From Viscum album (Eukaryota; Streptophyta; Magnoliopsida; Santalales; Viscaceae), in the NCBI GenBank assembly GCA_963277665.1, contig OY728159.1, positions 1,019,917,343-1,019,981,342 on the forward strand: a stretch of DNA of 64,000 nucleotides. The letters are read 5' to 3'. Positions 46,562 to 58,784 of the stretch are shown in pieces (the stretch's first letter is position 1; each line of letters opens with the position of its first letter). The position numbers were made by a program, and so were the translations under genes. A model generated the notes under the pieces. That model worked only from the letters and a program-made list of their open reading frames with translations. It did not search any database and was not told where the DNA came from.

Positions 46562-48091
46562 CCTGTCACATAGCATATGGAGCCCATTATGTGGTGGCTA
46601 GGGATTCAGGATGAAGATAAGGATAACAAGGCTTTTTAACCCTGTCACATGTCATGTGGCCCTTCTGGGATGGCTTAGTAAATACTTCAAGAAGTACACA
46701 GACATAGGAAGAAGTACCTGACTAGAGGGGATGTCATATAATTGGACATGGACACAGCTTCGATTACATAGGTCAGTACACAAACATGACTACCATACAT
46801 GGACCCAACCAAGTTACATGGTCCATAAACTGTGTGTATCTACAAGTCATATACTTCTTCTACACATCATATATGTGTAGACTTTCATAATATGTGAGTA
46901 TATTAAACATGAGTAGACATTGGGATAGTTATACATGTTGTGTTCCCACTAGTACACATTGTATACCCCCATCAAGAGTGTTTGTAGCTCTCTATCTTCT
47001 TAGTTTGGACTATTATAGGTTTAGTGGGTTCCCTTGGCCCTTTACCATAAGGTTACAATATGAAATTACATCCATATCATAGGATTATGATCCCCTCTAG
47101 AGGCCGACTATCGGATTAATTTTTGGTGTCCCAGTATGATCTTTTATCACCTTTATTCTATAGGTAGAGTTTATAGAATCAGCATGAAATCCTGGAGTAG
47201 AGCATTGATCCTCCATCTAGCTGTCCGTATCAGTAGGGTTTCTATAATCATTGATATATGATCCACTATGTAGCTGTTTGATCCATATTTGGGTTTCTGG
47301 TGTCCCCAATTATTCTGTGTGTGACCCCCTATCTGTGTATCAGGGTCTTCTAAGACTAGTGATCTTTCATGGGTGGTTCCTAAAGATCTAGACCTATTTA
47401 TTAAGCGTCTCTGATGTTACCATAGATCATGGAGTGTATTATCCCAAAACGAGTATCAATTTAAGCAAAACCACGTGGTTGGTAGTTGGTTATGACCACT
47501 TGGTAGCGTCATTTTTTTCCTGGGTATATCTATGTAATTATATTATTCATTGATTGTTATATCTTGTATTAATATAACTATACTTCAGTACTTTTGTTTT
47601 TTTACATGGTGTCTATCTTAGTATTGTTATACTCACCCCTGTATGATATTTACCTGCATGTGTCGTGTCTTATGTAGATGAAGACCCTTTCGATGGTGTC
47701 CTGGGAGGATAAGGAGCAGGTGGATCATAGGTGGAGATTTTCAGACTAATGTGTTTTACAAATAGATTTATTTTGACTTATTCCTCACACTTGGTATAGG
47801 TTGGGCATCAAATTGTTTTTTTGGGCTTGTATTTAGCCCATTTTTTCGCATTCAGTAGTTCACCATCATACTCGATTGTGGGATATTAGATAAGACCATG
47901 CATTGTTTTAGTTGATTTAAATTTTTAAATTGTGTGGTCTTGGATATGTGTTCCTATGTGTGTGTGTGTAATTTTTTATAATGCCTACCATTTTTTGTAT
48001 ATACCTACTCATCACTGGTAGTCATCCCCTTGCCAATTGGAGATGGGCTGGTGTATTCATGGGTCAATCCTCAGCGAGTCAGGTCATGATA
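46562..48091 (+). mobile_element. G2 5' LTR, second part
   Basis: Resumes the LTR after G1 and aligns with about 53988-55453: acttcaagaagtacacaga, tttgtagctctctat, atcataggattatgatccc, ttatactcacccctgtatg (47629) and the end catgata at 48091. A small duplication just after the G1 junction (gtggtggctagggattcagg and ggataacaagg) repeats G2 text that also precedes G1 at 34620-34660. Confidence 0.88.
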
Positions 48092-48110
48092 GAGTGGTAT
48101 CAAATCATTC
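48092..48110 (+). other. G2 primer-binding site, degenerate
   Basis: gagtggtatcaaatcatt after the LTR end; tggtatca is kept from the initiator-Met tRNA complement. Confidence 0.7.
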
Positions 48111-48395
48111 AATTCTACCTTAGGATCTGATTCATTGAGATTGGTTTGGGGAAATAGTGTTTAGTTTTTCAAGTTTGGATTTCAAGCCAGGGACTCCAGT
48201 GTTGGTATGACGACTAACATATCTATACATCAGGAGTTTGATCCCCTGCCTTTTTAATCGGTGCATATAAACATTGGTTGTAGGGAAATTTTTTGGAACA
48301 TGAATCATATGGGAATGCTTGTGTTTTCTATGTCCATCTTTAATTAGCACCCCAGATACACTATTTTTACAATGATACATATTATTTTATTTTAG

Positions 48396-49230
48396 GATGC
48401 CTCCACACAGATATCCAACCATGATCCCACTATGTGATCATGAGGATGATCCACCTAGTGGTGAGGCATTGGTACATGGGCCTATACCAAAGATACTAAC
48501 TCTAGCTGGTTTACCAAATATATCACCACCCATTGAGATGAATCTATTGCTGGAAGTACTAGATTAGGATGGATGTTGGTTGAGTGCATTTCACGAGTTT
48601 TATCTGTAGATGTTATGATCGATACACATATAGGAGCTTCTACATCCATTTTAGGAATGTATGTCCATGACAGAGTACTCAGTGATGTCTACATATCTAT
48701 CCCATTAATATTTGGATATTTTTTATGAATAATTATTTAGATCTCATATATTTAAGAAGAGATTTCACCAAGACGTCAGGGCTTCATAAATATCCCTTTT
48801 CATTCCTACTTATGGTGGGGTACTTGAGCGCGTCATGATGGTGGAGAGATTTCTTGTAGAGAAGTCACCGAGAGTGGGAGATAGTAGTGAGAACCCAGTA
48901 GCTGATACCTTGGAAGTAGGTAGTCGATGATAGTCACAAGGATTTAATAATGTCAAATGCTTTGAGAGGTCAACCCAAGTTCCATATAAAATGGTTCAGG
49001 GCTCTTATGGTGGCTCAAATCATCCGTGTGATGTTTCTCCTGATATGGTTGGGGACATCATGATATAGATTGTCTGACATGTCATACATATGATCATGAG
49101 ATGGTCGTAGGACCCCTGAGATAGAGACAGAGGTAGGATCATGGTGGTCTGTACGGTGGAAGACATGGTAGAGGGGTTGACAGGGAAGTAGGAGGCGGTG
49201 GATGTTTAACCTATTACCACCCCCACCTCT
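48396..49230 (+). pseudogene. G2 gag pseudogene
   Basis: Starts at atgcctcca after a pyrimidine stretch. The frame is interrupted often, but homology with the G1 and G3 gags can be followed. Near the end, 49032-49073 keeps the CCHC spacing (C-x2-stop-x4-H-x4-C), the second Cys codon having become tga. A Gly/Arg-rich stretch follows to about 49230. Confidence 0.75.
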
Positions 49231-49299
49231 AGGTGGTCTTTACTAGGCTTGGGGAACTAGTGGATAAGGATGAGGCTAGTTATAGGCTATGGAGGCCTT

Positions 49300-49500
49300 T
49301 GACCCTGAGGCTCTGGGGATGATATGAAGTATGATCAATGTCTTTTAATCTTTAGTATTAGTATTGATATACATAGGTGCAAGTCATTCATTCCCTTCAA
49401 CTTCTTTGGTTTGAGACATAGAGATTTTAGTTTAGCCATTGGATTGACCCTTACGGTTGGATACTCCGACATGTGGTGACTCAGTGATTCCAAACTTGTG
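49300..49500 (+). pseudogene. G2 protease remnant
   Basis: The active-site area reads IYIGASHSF (about 49365-49395), so the DSG triad is altered, but the GASHSF continuation of gypsy proteases is intact. A PLRLDTPTCGDSVI-like phrase follows at 49450-49490. Confidence 0.7.
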
Positions 49501-49675
49501 CGATAGTAGGCTATAACACTCTGAGGAAAATGTTTTGAATGGGATTTATTAATTGAAGCAATGAGGGCTTATGAAATCATCTTAGTTATGGACTAGATAT
49601 CCATAGTTCATTCCCATATTTATTGTTTTAGGTAGAGGATGTAGTGTGTCGGTAGATACAAAATAAGGTTTTCCA

Positions 49676-51000
49676 TTGATGGTGAAATGGAGACCATGGA
49701 AAAAATATGATATTAGGCATATGAGAGTGCATCTAGTTACTCACCTATTAGCTATCATGACTCTTGAATCAGTATATTATTTGGGAAATCTGTTTCAGGT
49801 GGTGGCAGAGTATGAGGATGTCTTTCTTGAAGACTTACCAGGTTTACCTCCCCACTGAGAGCTAGAAATTTGTATCAAATTTCTTCCTAGGATGAAAATA
49901 ATAACTTCACCCACATATCTAATTGAGTATATATATAATCAAGATTTTAAGGTGTAGTTGGAGGACTTTCAAGAAAATGGATTTGTAAGACCCAACATTT
50001 CCCCTTGGGCAACCCCAGTTTTGTTCACTAAGAAGGCGAATAAGAGCTTAAAGTTATGTGTGGATTAATTAGTTATAGATTATAATTACCTTGAAGAATC
50101 ATTATCCATATTTTAATATTAAAGACCTATTTGTTCATTTGATGGGGGAATGATGGTTCTCAAAGACCAAACTCAGATCATGTTATCACCAAATGTGAGT
50201 ATGAGATGAGAATATACCAAATATGACATTCAGATATAACTATTGTCATTATGAGTACTTGGTGATGCCATTAGGCATGATGAATTCTGCATTAGTGTTC
50301 ATGGGACTCTGGAACCAGATCTTCCAACTCTTCTTAGACCAGTTCTGAGTGGTATTCATTGATGACATCATAGTGTATTTGATGTTCAAGGAGGTTCATG
50401 CGAGACACTTGAGGGTGGTCATAGACACACTCTAAGAGAACTAGCTTTATAGGAGGCTCTAAAAGTGTTAGTTTTGGATTCTAGAGGTCCAATTTTGAGA
50501 AAACATCATCTCATAGGTTGGATTAGAAATGTTACCAAAAAAGGTTGAGGTAGTGCAAGATTGGGATCCACCCATGAGTGTTACCATGGTGCAAATATTT
50601 CTTGGGTTGGAAGGGTACCATCAAAGGTTTGTAACTGATTTCTCCACAGCGGAAACACCCTTAATAACATTGAATTGGAAGGGGAATCCTTTGTTTGGTT
50701 GCAAAGGTGACAATAGTGCTTTCAAGAGCTGAGGCAGAGGTTTATGACCTCTCCCGTCTTGATATTTCTAGAGGAGGGTGTCGAGTATGTAGTGTTCTTT
50801 GTTGCATTAGGAAACAAACTTGGTTCTATTATAATGTAATGATAGGGTACTATTGCATACAGTTCATGCCAATTCATATCATATGAGAAGAACTAAGTGT
50901 CCCATGATCTTGATTTTGAAGCGGTAGTATTCACATTGAATATATGGTGACACTACCTAATGGGAAAGTAGTTTATCATTTACTCTAACCACAAGAGTAT
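49676..51000 (+). pseudogene. G2 reverse transcriptase and RNase H pseudogene
   Basis: The RT entry motif EYEDVFLEDLPGLPPH (49810-49857) is typical of Ty3/gypsy. It is followed by NISPWATPVLF and KKANKSLKLCVD (about 49997-50067). The polymerase box FIDD at 50355-50366 is intact in VFIDDIIVY. The thumb/RNase H start lies in an open run at 50529-50732 with KVEVVQDWDPP, FLGLEGYHQRFV and FSTAETPL. Beyond 50740 RNase H is badly shifted, though a SNHKSI/L-like tail can be guessed near 50980. Numerous stops disable it. Confidence 0.88.
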
Positions 51001-51049
51001 CATGTATAACTTATTAAAAAAGGATCTTAAATTGAGATGTAGGTGATGT

Positions 51050-52690
51050 AAAGAGTTCATGTAAGACTATGGATTTTATATTTTCTATAATTTTGGGTAG
51101 GGGAACATGGTTCCAGACTCTCTCAGCAAGAGATCTTATTCTCAGTTGTTGGATGAGGCATCAAGGCAGTTAGCCTAATTGTAGTTTTCCTTCCCAGATT
51201 AGGATAGTGATTTATATATTCATTTGATGGTTATGACCCCACTAATTTTATAGTGTATCAGAGATACATGATGAGGAGATACCAATTATGAGACCATACA
51301 TACTTGGATATCAACTAGAAATTATTATTCTGGATATTTTAAATGTGGGAAGCATGTTATCCTTTCCAAAGTTAGGATGATGGCACATTTCACATTTTGG
51401 AAATAGGTGATGAAAGAGTTTAATACATCCACTTTTGTGGTATATACAGGTGTGGAAATGATGTACCAGGACCTCCAACATTAGTTTTGGTGAGAAGTCA
51501 TGAATAATGGAGTTGTATAATTTGTCTCTTAATGCTTCACTTGTCATTAGGTGAAGGCTGAGCACCTGGTTCTAGTGGGATTTACTCAACCCCTTGAGGT
51601 GCCAAAGTGGAAGTGGGATGAGATATACATGGAATTCGTGATGGGATTACCACATATATATAGGGTATATTATGTTATCTAGGTGGTCATAGACCAACTC
51701 ACCAAGGCATACCAATTCTTATCCATCCGAGAGCAGATCTCAGTAGAGTGATTGGGATTCCTCTACATGCAGAAGACTATCTGACTCCATGGAGTTCCCT
51801 CAATGATCATATCTGGCTGTGATGCTTGCTTCACATCTCAGTTATGGGGATGTTTACAGGAATCCTTTGGGACTCAATTATGTTTGGGCATAGTGTTTTA
51901 CCTCCAGAATGATTGATTGACAGAGTGGACCTTCAGAAATCGGAAGACATGCAGTAGGATTGCATGTTGGACTTTTTTCATAGTTGGGAGAATCACCTAC
52001 CCTTGGTGGAGTTTGTTTTAAAAAATAGCTACTATTTCACCATTATAATGTAAAAATTATAGACTTTTTATGGTTGAGAATATAGTTATCAACTTTTTTG
52101 TATTGATCTAGGAAAGTTACTACTAATGGGTCCAAACTTAGTGTGAGCTACAACATAGAAGGTAAAAACCATCTAAGAGTTCAGGAGGACTGCCCCATGA
52201 AATTATAAGTCTTATGAGGACTGAAAATGGAGAATTTTGGAGTTTGAGGAGGTAGAACATGTGTTTTTAAGGGTCCCACCTTGATATAGATTGAGGATAT
52301 TTAGTTGTGGTGGCATGTTATGTACAAGATTCATTGGTCCCTTACAGATACTACATTGATTTTCCAAGGTGGCATACCGCTTATCTCTAGTTACTCATTT
52401 GTACCAGTTACACAATGTCTTCCATAAGTAATAGATGAGTAGGTACGTTCATGACCCACACATGTTATTAATTGGGGAGATATGTACATCAAAGATGGAT
52501 CTAAATTTGCAGAGTACCTAGATAAGATCGATGATAGGTAGGTGAGGATCTTCTGTGGGTGTTTTGTTCCCCTTGAGTGTGTCCATTGGAATTATGGGAA
52601 TCTCTAGGACAACACTAGTGAGTGGGAGAAGCAATTATAACCCTTCTAACCTCATTTTTTTAGCATGTATTTCTCTGTTTGGGACAAAAT
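51050..52690 (+). pseudogene. G2 integrase pseudogene with C-terminal chromodomain-like tail
   Basis: Zinc-finger area and linker at 51100-51580. The integrase core is clear from 51605: VPKWKWDEIYMEFVMGLP (first catalytic Asp replaced by Glu), VVIDQLTKAYQFL, LGFLYMQKTI, HGVPSMIISGCDACFTSQL (second catalytic Asp region) and ESFGTQL. The C-terminal part at 52320-52690 has IDFPRWHTAYL and, further on, a segment with the spacing of the chromodomain-type tail of Tekay/Del-like elements (VHWNYG near 52580). It ends just before the PPT. Stops are frequent. Confidence 0.85.
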
Positions 52691-52696
52691 ATCCTA

Positions 52697-52708
52697 ATGT
52701 GGGGAGAA
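52697..52708 (+). other. G2 polypurine tract
   Basis: aatgtggggagaa immediately before the 3' LTR start tgtaatgtctc. Confidence 0.7.
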
Positions 52709-55453
52709 TGTAATGTCTCAGATTTTCTATGTATTATTTTTGGATATTATATGAATTATTTTTGAGATCAGATGTTGATATAACATTCCATTATGAGGCC
52801 CATTGTGCCCAAATGTTTTTGTAATATATTAAATTTCACAAGAACACAATTTTTTTGAAAAAGTGAAATAACTCCAAATTGGGGGGCCCATATAAAAAAT
52901 ATGAGGGAACAGTTGAGTTTAGAATGTGGGATTTACCCTAGATGAAATATAACCTTTATTGGTGCGGGTCATTTGAAAAAAAAATCCTCGCGGTCATGAA
53001 TTAATGAAATAAATTATATAATTAATTTACTTTGTTATTTCGACATAGCAACTATTTTTATCCATTAAATTTATGGTTATAGGATTTTATTTCTCACGAT
53101 TGGTCACTCAAACCCTATAGGTTCAGAAAACCATTGGATATCTTTCCTTGAAGAAGATGATGGATCTAGATCTGATCGTGGATTTTTGTATCGATGGAGT
53201 TACAGGATCTCATCAATAACAACAGTGCAATCGTTCTTCTTCAATGATCAATGCAAAGTCTATGTATGATTTTTTTCCATCCAGTTTCTTAATCTCGAAT
53301 GAACATGGATCAATTCCATCAATTGAATTGATATGTTCATTGTTGATGGAATTAATTTGATGGAATTAATTATTTGTTCATTTTGATTTTCTCCCTATTC
53401 ATTTGTCTTCTGGTATTATAATGAATCAATTCCAAATGAACAAAAACTGAGGTTCGTTCCTCACATTTTATGTTTTATGGAATTCTCCCCAATTTATTCA
53501 TGGGATAATTGTTGATATTCCATTTAGGAAATGGTTCGAAAAATACCTAGTTTTTTATTATTTATACAAATGTTCTTCGGCACAACAGATTAAAACTATG
53601 TGTATGGAATGCGATGGTAGATTTTTTTTCAAGGATCGATGATGAAAATGGTCAGATCAGATGAGAATGAGACTAGATTGAGGTTACTTCTTCCTCCTGG
53701 GCAGCGCTGGGAATTTCGAAATTGAAGGTGGTTTTATCAATGCGATTCAAAGGCCAGATTCCAGTGAGAAAGTAGTGGCAGGGCTTGATCAAACTAGATC
53801 TAGGATCCATGGAAAGATTTTTGGTGAGAAACAAGGTGGGCATGGACTTCGAGGAATAATGTAAGAGAAACTCTTGATCTAAAAAATCCTAAGAAACAGG
53901 GTGTGTAACTTTGGAATGCACACTGTGTGGAGATTTTTCAGCAGTGGATAAGGTTTTGAGACGAATATAAGGATAACATGGCATGTGAACCCTATCAAAC
54001 AACATGTGTCCCATATCAGATGGCACAACATATACTTCTAGAAGTACATACATGTAGGAAAAAGTACCCAGCTAGAAGCCACACTGTGTACATGTACATG
54101 GACACAGCTTGGCGTACACTGGCTAGTACACGGACATGGACACCATACACAGACACAACCATGAAACATAGGTAGGAAAAATTGTGTCTCTATACATTTT
54201 ATATTTATTATACACACTATGTATATGGAGACTTATATGCCATGTGAAGATTTTCCACATGGGAAACATGGGGACAACTAGATACATCGTGTACCCCCTC
54301 ATGTACATAGTGTACCCCCTTCAGGAGTGTTTGTAAATCTCTATATTATCAATTATGACCATTATAGGTTTAGTAGGTTCCCTTGGTCTATTCCCTATGA
54401 GGTTAAAATGAAACATTACATCCATATCATAGGATTGTGATCCCATCTAGAGGATGAGTCTTAGATAGAGTTGGGGTGTCCCTTTATGAGACTGGAGTGC
54501 GATCCTCTATCACCTTTATTCTCTAAGTATAGTTTGTGGAATTAGTATGGCCTCCCTAAGCTAGGAATTGATCATCAATTTAGGATGCCTTATCGGTTGG
54601 TTTTGTAGTATCATTGACATATGATCTCCTATGTATCGGGTTGATCGAGATTGGGGTTTGTGGTGTCCCACAAAGTTTCTAGGCATGACCACCTATCTAT
54701 TCATAATAGACATCTTAGACCAATGAGATTTATTGGGTCGGGTCAGATGATCTAGACCTCTTTACTAGGGATCACAGATGATAACATGTATTATGGAGTA
54801 GATTCTCTATGAATTTTCATTGCTTCAAGAAGAATCCTATGGCTGGCAGTTAGTTATGATCGCCTAGTGTCGTGCTATATTTACTGATTATATCTCGGTG
54901 ATTCTATTTTACATTGATTGTTATATATTTTATTGAGCTAAATATATTTTGTGATTCATGTTTATTGTTTTAGGGGATTCAAAATGAGTAATGTTATACT
55001 CACCCCTACATGGGATTTTCCCATACATGTTGTGTCTTATATAGACTATGACCCTTTTGACGATGTCTTTGAAGGATAGGGAGTGTACGAATCATAGATG
55101 GAGCTTGTTAGACTAATGTGTTTTACTAGGATCTTTATTTTGACTTATTCCTCACCCTTGTAGAGGTGTTTACTTTTATTGTTTCTGTTTGGGATTGTAT
55201 TTGGCCCCTACTTCCACTTTCGGTACTTCACTAGCGTACTCTATTATGGGATCATAGATGTATGCATGAACTATTTCAGTTGCTCCATTTCATAATTGTT
55301 TGGTCTTACTAATGTGTTCTTGTGAGCATGTAATTTAGCCTAATGCCTCCCATTTGTGGGATACACCTACTAAGAACTAGTCTCCAGCACCTGGCTTATT
55401 GTTGGTAGACATGGGTTGTTTCAGGTCAGATATTAGCAAGTAGGGTCATGATA
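52709..55453 (+). mobile_element. G2 3' LTR (2745 bp)
   Basis: Uninterrupted partner of the split 5' LTR. Starts tgtaatgtctcag, ends catgata. It includes the acacac/gtgtgt motif zone (53.9-54.3 kb) and the ttatactcacccct box at 54995. It shows the empty target site for the G1 insertion at about 53983. Confidence 0.9.
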
Positions 55454-55458
55454 GTCTA
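55454..55458. other. Target-site duplication of G2 (right), gtcta
   Basis: Exact repeat of 33608-33612 next to the LTR end. Confidence 0.85.
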
Positions 55459-55956
55459 ATTGGGTATTCTTATATTCACCCACACATGGGATTTACCCAA
55501 ACATTTCATGACTTATGTAGATGATTTACCCTTTTACAAAGTCCTAGAGGGACCAACACTAGGAGGATCTAAGTGAGCCAGACTGACTGAGGTTTATTCT
55601 AGTTATTACCATTATAGTAGACCCCTTCTATAATTTTAGATTGGTCTTTTTTCATAATATTTGTGGTTAGATTGTATTTGGACCTTCTTTACTTTCAATT
55701 TCTTTTTTTTTTGTACTCTGGTTGTTCAATTTAGATGCATAAATTCATGGTTTATCTGTTGTTTTACATTTTAACATTGTATGGGTTTAGAGATGTGTGT
55801 GTGTGTGTGTGTGTTTGTGTGTGTGGGTCTAGGAACTTTTGGATAAGGCCTCCCATTTTGGTGACATCCCAACTAGACGCTAGTCACCATCCCCTAGCCT
55901 ATTAGAGGAGGTCCTAGGGAGTCACATCATGGGCCCCATTGGGAAAGGTTGTGACA
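55459..55956 (+). mobile_element. G3 gypsy element: 5' LTR, right part
   Basis: Continues the LTR interrupted at 33612. It begins with the ttatattcaccc box and runs, parallel to the last 500 bp of the G1 and G2 LTRs, to ggttgtgaca at 55956. It includes a (gt)n run at 55797-55824. Confidence 0.75.
55797..55826. repeat. (gt)n microsatellite
   Basis: An almost pure gt repeat with one t-for-g change, inside the G3 LTR tail. Confidence 0.9.
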
Positions 55957-56955
55957 GAGTGTTATTAGAGAAGTTAGTAATAACATAGGACTTGATACTA
56001 TGATGTTGGTTTTCGGAAACAGTTTTAAGTGTTTCAAGTTCTAATTTTTGGCTAGGGACTCTAGTGTTGGTGGAGAAGATGAGGTATCCATACACCAAGA
56101 CTTAGATTACCTTATTTTAGACATGGTACATGTAGAAATTGGTTATAAGGAAAATAATGTTACATGCATTATATATGAATGGGTTGTGGTTTCCATGTCC
56201 TCTTGAGTCATCTCTCCATATATACTCATCGATCATGGTACATATTGTGTATTTTAGGATTCCTATAAGACATAATCCAGCTTGGATTCAACATTTAGAT
56301 CAAGAGAATGATCCCCTCTATGAAAAGGCATTAATATAGGGACCGGTTCAATATGTGATACCTTCAGATGATGCACCAGTTATACCACCACCTATTGATT
56401 AGTAGATGGAACCTATAGTACTAACAGATGAGGGACATGGTATGATCATTATTTACAAGTTTCAGTAACATTGACCCTTCGATTTATGTGGTGATCTTGA
56501 CGCACATGTGGATGAGGACTAGATTGAGGCAGGGACATGATTTTTTTATCATGTCTGGACACATAGAGATCAGATTGTGGTTTTGGCAGTGAGCCTTCTA
56601 TTTGGATTTGTAGAGTGATGGTGGAGTTTAGTGACCTAGTCTTATGATGAGGTGACTCTTGCATGGTCATAGTTTGATAACCTTTTGAAAGATGAGTTCT
56701 CTCTAACTAAATTGAGGGATGTGTTCATTTAGGAGCTTCAAAAACTTCAGAAGGAATGTACGACTATGGATGAGTATTCATTGATGTGTAATAACCTCTC
56801 TACGTACTCGATGTATATGATTCGGGATCAGTTCTTTCAGGATCGAACCTTTGAGTGAGGAATGTGTAGAGACATCTGAGCCAGTGTTGTACCTCTATGA
56901 ATTCCTGCCTATGGGAATCAAGATCACACACTTATTTGTGTGTGTCTATTCCACA
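55957..56955 (+). pseudogene. G3 primer site, leader and gag pseudogene, truncated
   Basis: A decayed PBS (gagtgttattagag, 55957-55970) is followed by a leader that matches G2 (ggaaacag, ggctagggactctagtgttgg). Gag starts at attcct (56259; the initiator atg has mutated). Its core is readable at 56520-56930: VVLAVSLLFGFVE, WWSLVT, FDNLLKDEFSLTKLRDVF, TTMDEYSLMCNNLS, YMIRDQFFQDRTFE and GMCRDI. At about 56955 the frame ends and CACTA sequence begins; pol and the 3' LTR are not in the window. Confidence 0.82.
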
Positions 56956-56984
56956 ATTTATGAATCTTTGTATGACCAATAGAA

Positions 56985-57163
56985 ATAAACATGATAAGTA
57001 TGATCCCATTGAGCCAACATTTCCATCACATCCCCAAATGAGGGGGATATCTGGATCAGATAAGTTGTGTACTTTGAATAGGGATGAGTGGGAAATGGAT
57101 CATTGTATAGTATTATTTAACTGTGGTGTCATTGATGATTACATAAAGTTAGTAAAATTATAA
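56985..57163 (+). pseudogene. CACTA transposase: end of DUF4218 region, left arm
   Basis: KYDPIEPTFPSHPQMRGISG and NRDEWEMDHCIVLFN are shared almost word for word with the minus-strand copy at 60260-60430. Upstream of about 56985 the DUF4218 sequence is missing. Confidence 0.8.
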
Positions 57164-57182
57164 GTATATATATATATATATA
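57163..57182. repeat. (ta)n run inside a probable intron
   Basis: About nine ta units between the DUF4218-end and the DUF4216 coding parts; a shorter counterpart lies near 60240 in the right arm. Confidence 0.7.
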
Positions 57183-57399
57183 TTTTTGCAGTGTATTTTT
57201 ATCATAGTTCTTGATATCATAAAATTTTTATATTTGTAGAGAACATAGTGCAGTTATAAGAAGAGAACATAACTATTTATCTATTAAGAGGGGGAAACAA
57301 TTACAAAGAAAAAAATTTCCTACTTTGTTGAATCCAAATGTAGAAAATTATTATTTTTACATCACCAAATCATTGGTAGTTTTTCAAAAATCATTTTAA

Positions 57400-58016
57400 A
57401 TATATTTTAGGTCCAAATTTTACTGATAGATTATGTATATGCTGAAATAAGGGCATTATCGTTTGGTCTGAACAATGTGGTTCATGATTGTAAATAAATG
57501 GTTGTCAATTTTTTTAAACTCATTATAAATAGTTGTGAAACAAAGATGGAAACACAACATGATGGTGTCATGATAAGCCCTACAATGGATTGTTATGCTA
57601 GTGCATCAGACAAATAGCCTCAATCAGAAAATATGTCATATTATGGGGTTGTTGAGAGAATATTTTTATTCGATTACTATGAACATATTCATGTCTCTAT
57701 GATGAAATTAAAGTGTTTTGATTCAATGACATGACAATGATTGTGTATAGATAGTTATTGTTTTATAGTGATTGATTTGAAACGCCATCTAAGAATAGAT
57801 GAGCATTATATTCTTGTATTACAAGATAGACGAGTATTTTATATAAATAACCCTTTAAAACTGAAATTTGGTTTTATTATTGATGTTATTACCATACATA
57901 TTTTTGATGAATTATTTGATGATGGTGATGTTTTGGATGAATCGGATAGTATTCACTCAAATGTATCATTCGATGAATCTGATGATTCAACTGTGAGAAT
58001 GGATTGTGAACCATAA
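57400..58016 (+). pseudogene. CACTA transposase DUF4216 region, left arm
   Basis: DUF4216 of TNP2-type transposases. In frames that change once or twice: MSYYGVVERIFLFDYYEHI (57625-57690), then an open run 57741-58016 with CFIVIDLKRHLRIDEHYIL, LQDRRVFYINNP and an acidic tail rich in Asp/Glu/Ser (DESDSIHSNVS) ending at a stop after CEP. The matching minus-strand copy lies at 59400-60000. The acidic end is normal for this position. Confidence 0.8.
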
Positions 58017-58269
58017 AATATAACAGAGAATGCCCAGCGTCACATGTTTCAAATTATTTAGATTATATTATTTTGACATGGTGTGTGTTTTTTAAACTTT
58101 TAAAGTAGTAGCTTCTTTGGTTTTTAAGGTTTTCATTTAGTGAGTAAACAATATAATGAAAAAAACTTAATGGAAGATGTAATGTTTTGAAAAATAATTT
58201 GAATTTTCTTGGAATCAACATAGTTATTTAATGATTTATTATATTTTTAAAATTTTCACATCATTTTTT

Positions 58270-58400
58270 TGAATTTACAGATTATTATGTCTTACGAGGA
58301 GGTTCAGAAAAAAAAATAGAGGAAAATGATTGCTGACTTTGAGAAGCTATCTTGAAAAATATGATTATTCCAGTGAGTCCCTTATTTATTTATTGATTAT
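58270..58400 (+). pseudogene. Second CACTA reading frame, first part, left arm
   Basis: Open stretch starting MSYEEVQKK and going on with a basic, Glu/Lys-rich text. The right-arm copy (59050-59150, minus) reads SYEEVQRKKIEEN and RRL without a stop. Such a start downstream of the transposase would suit the TNPA-like partner gene of CACTA elements, but identity is not proven. Confidence 0.4.
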
Positions 58401-58645
58401 GTATAAAATTTACAAAAATAAAATTTAATATGAGAAAGAATCATTGAAGATGAAACTTGCATTCAATGAAGATGGTTTAGGCACTCCAGAGTATAGGATC
58501 AACCCTTCATGCAGCCCCCCTACATGTACCGTCTCACAGTCCATGGATCTGTAGTCACCAGGATGGTTTTTTCCCATAATTCCCCCCACTTATATGCCTT
58601 ATCGAAATATGGAAGTTCATAATTTTTATCCATTTACCCCTCCTA

Positions 58646-58784
58646 CCTGTGGATTCTGAGGTTGTGTAGGAGGGTACAAGTATATGGGGCTATAACCAAT
58701 GAAGGTGTACCCTGTAGAGATGAAGGTGGATAAGGGTAAAAAGGCTGAGGGATAGAAGAAGATGGACTAACCTAAATTGTATTA
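58646..58784. other. Centre of the CACTA inverted repeat (about 140 bp)
   Basis: Unpaired spacer between the arms; on both sides the arms end at an atccatttaccc-like or atccatttcccc-like phrase. The spacer is purine-rich (aaggtggataagggtaaaa) and has no recognised motif. Confidence 0.75.

Larger units (their letters stand above)
33613..55453 (+). mobile_element. G2: complete but decayed Ty3/gypsy retrotransposon
   Basis: 5' LTR at 33613-34669 plus 46562-48091 (2587 bp after removal of G1), PBS near 48095, gag, protease, RT, RNase H, integrase, PPT at 52697-52708 and 3' LTR at 52709-55453 (2745 bp). Five-base target duplication gtcta. RT precedes integrase, which makes it Ty3/gypsy. The C-terminal tail after the integrase resembles the chromodomain-type end of Tekay/Del-like lineages. 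The many stops and wide LTR divergence indicate an old insertion. It sits inside the LTR of the related element G3. Confidence 0.9.
56956..58645 (+). repeat. Left arm of a ~1.7-kb inverted repeat (CACTA 3' part, plus strand)
   Basis: Reverse complement of about 58785-60460. Shared stretches include gatcccattgagccaac (57003), gagtgggaaatggatcattg (57087), the (ta)n run, the DUF4216 frame, tcttacgaggaggttcag (58292) and gcactccagagtataggat (58482). The arms differ by scattered substitutions and a few indels. The arm starts inside the DUF4218 end. Confidence 0.9.

Noticed and set aside
51311..51565. Minus-strand frame of 84 codons
   Set aside because: It is antisense to the G2 integrase region, which has clear homology on the plus strand.
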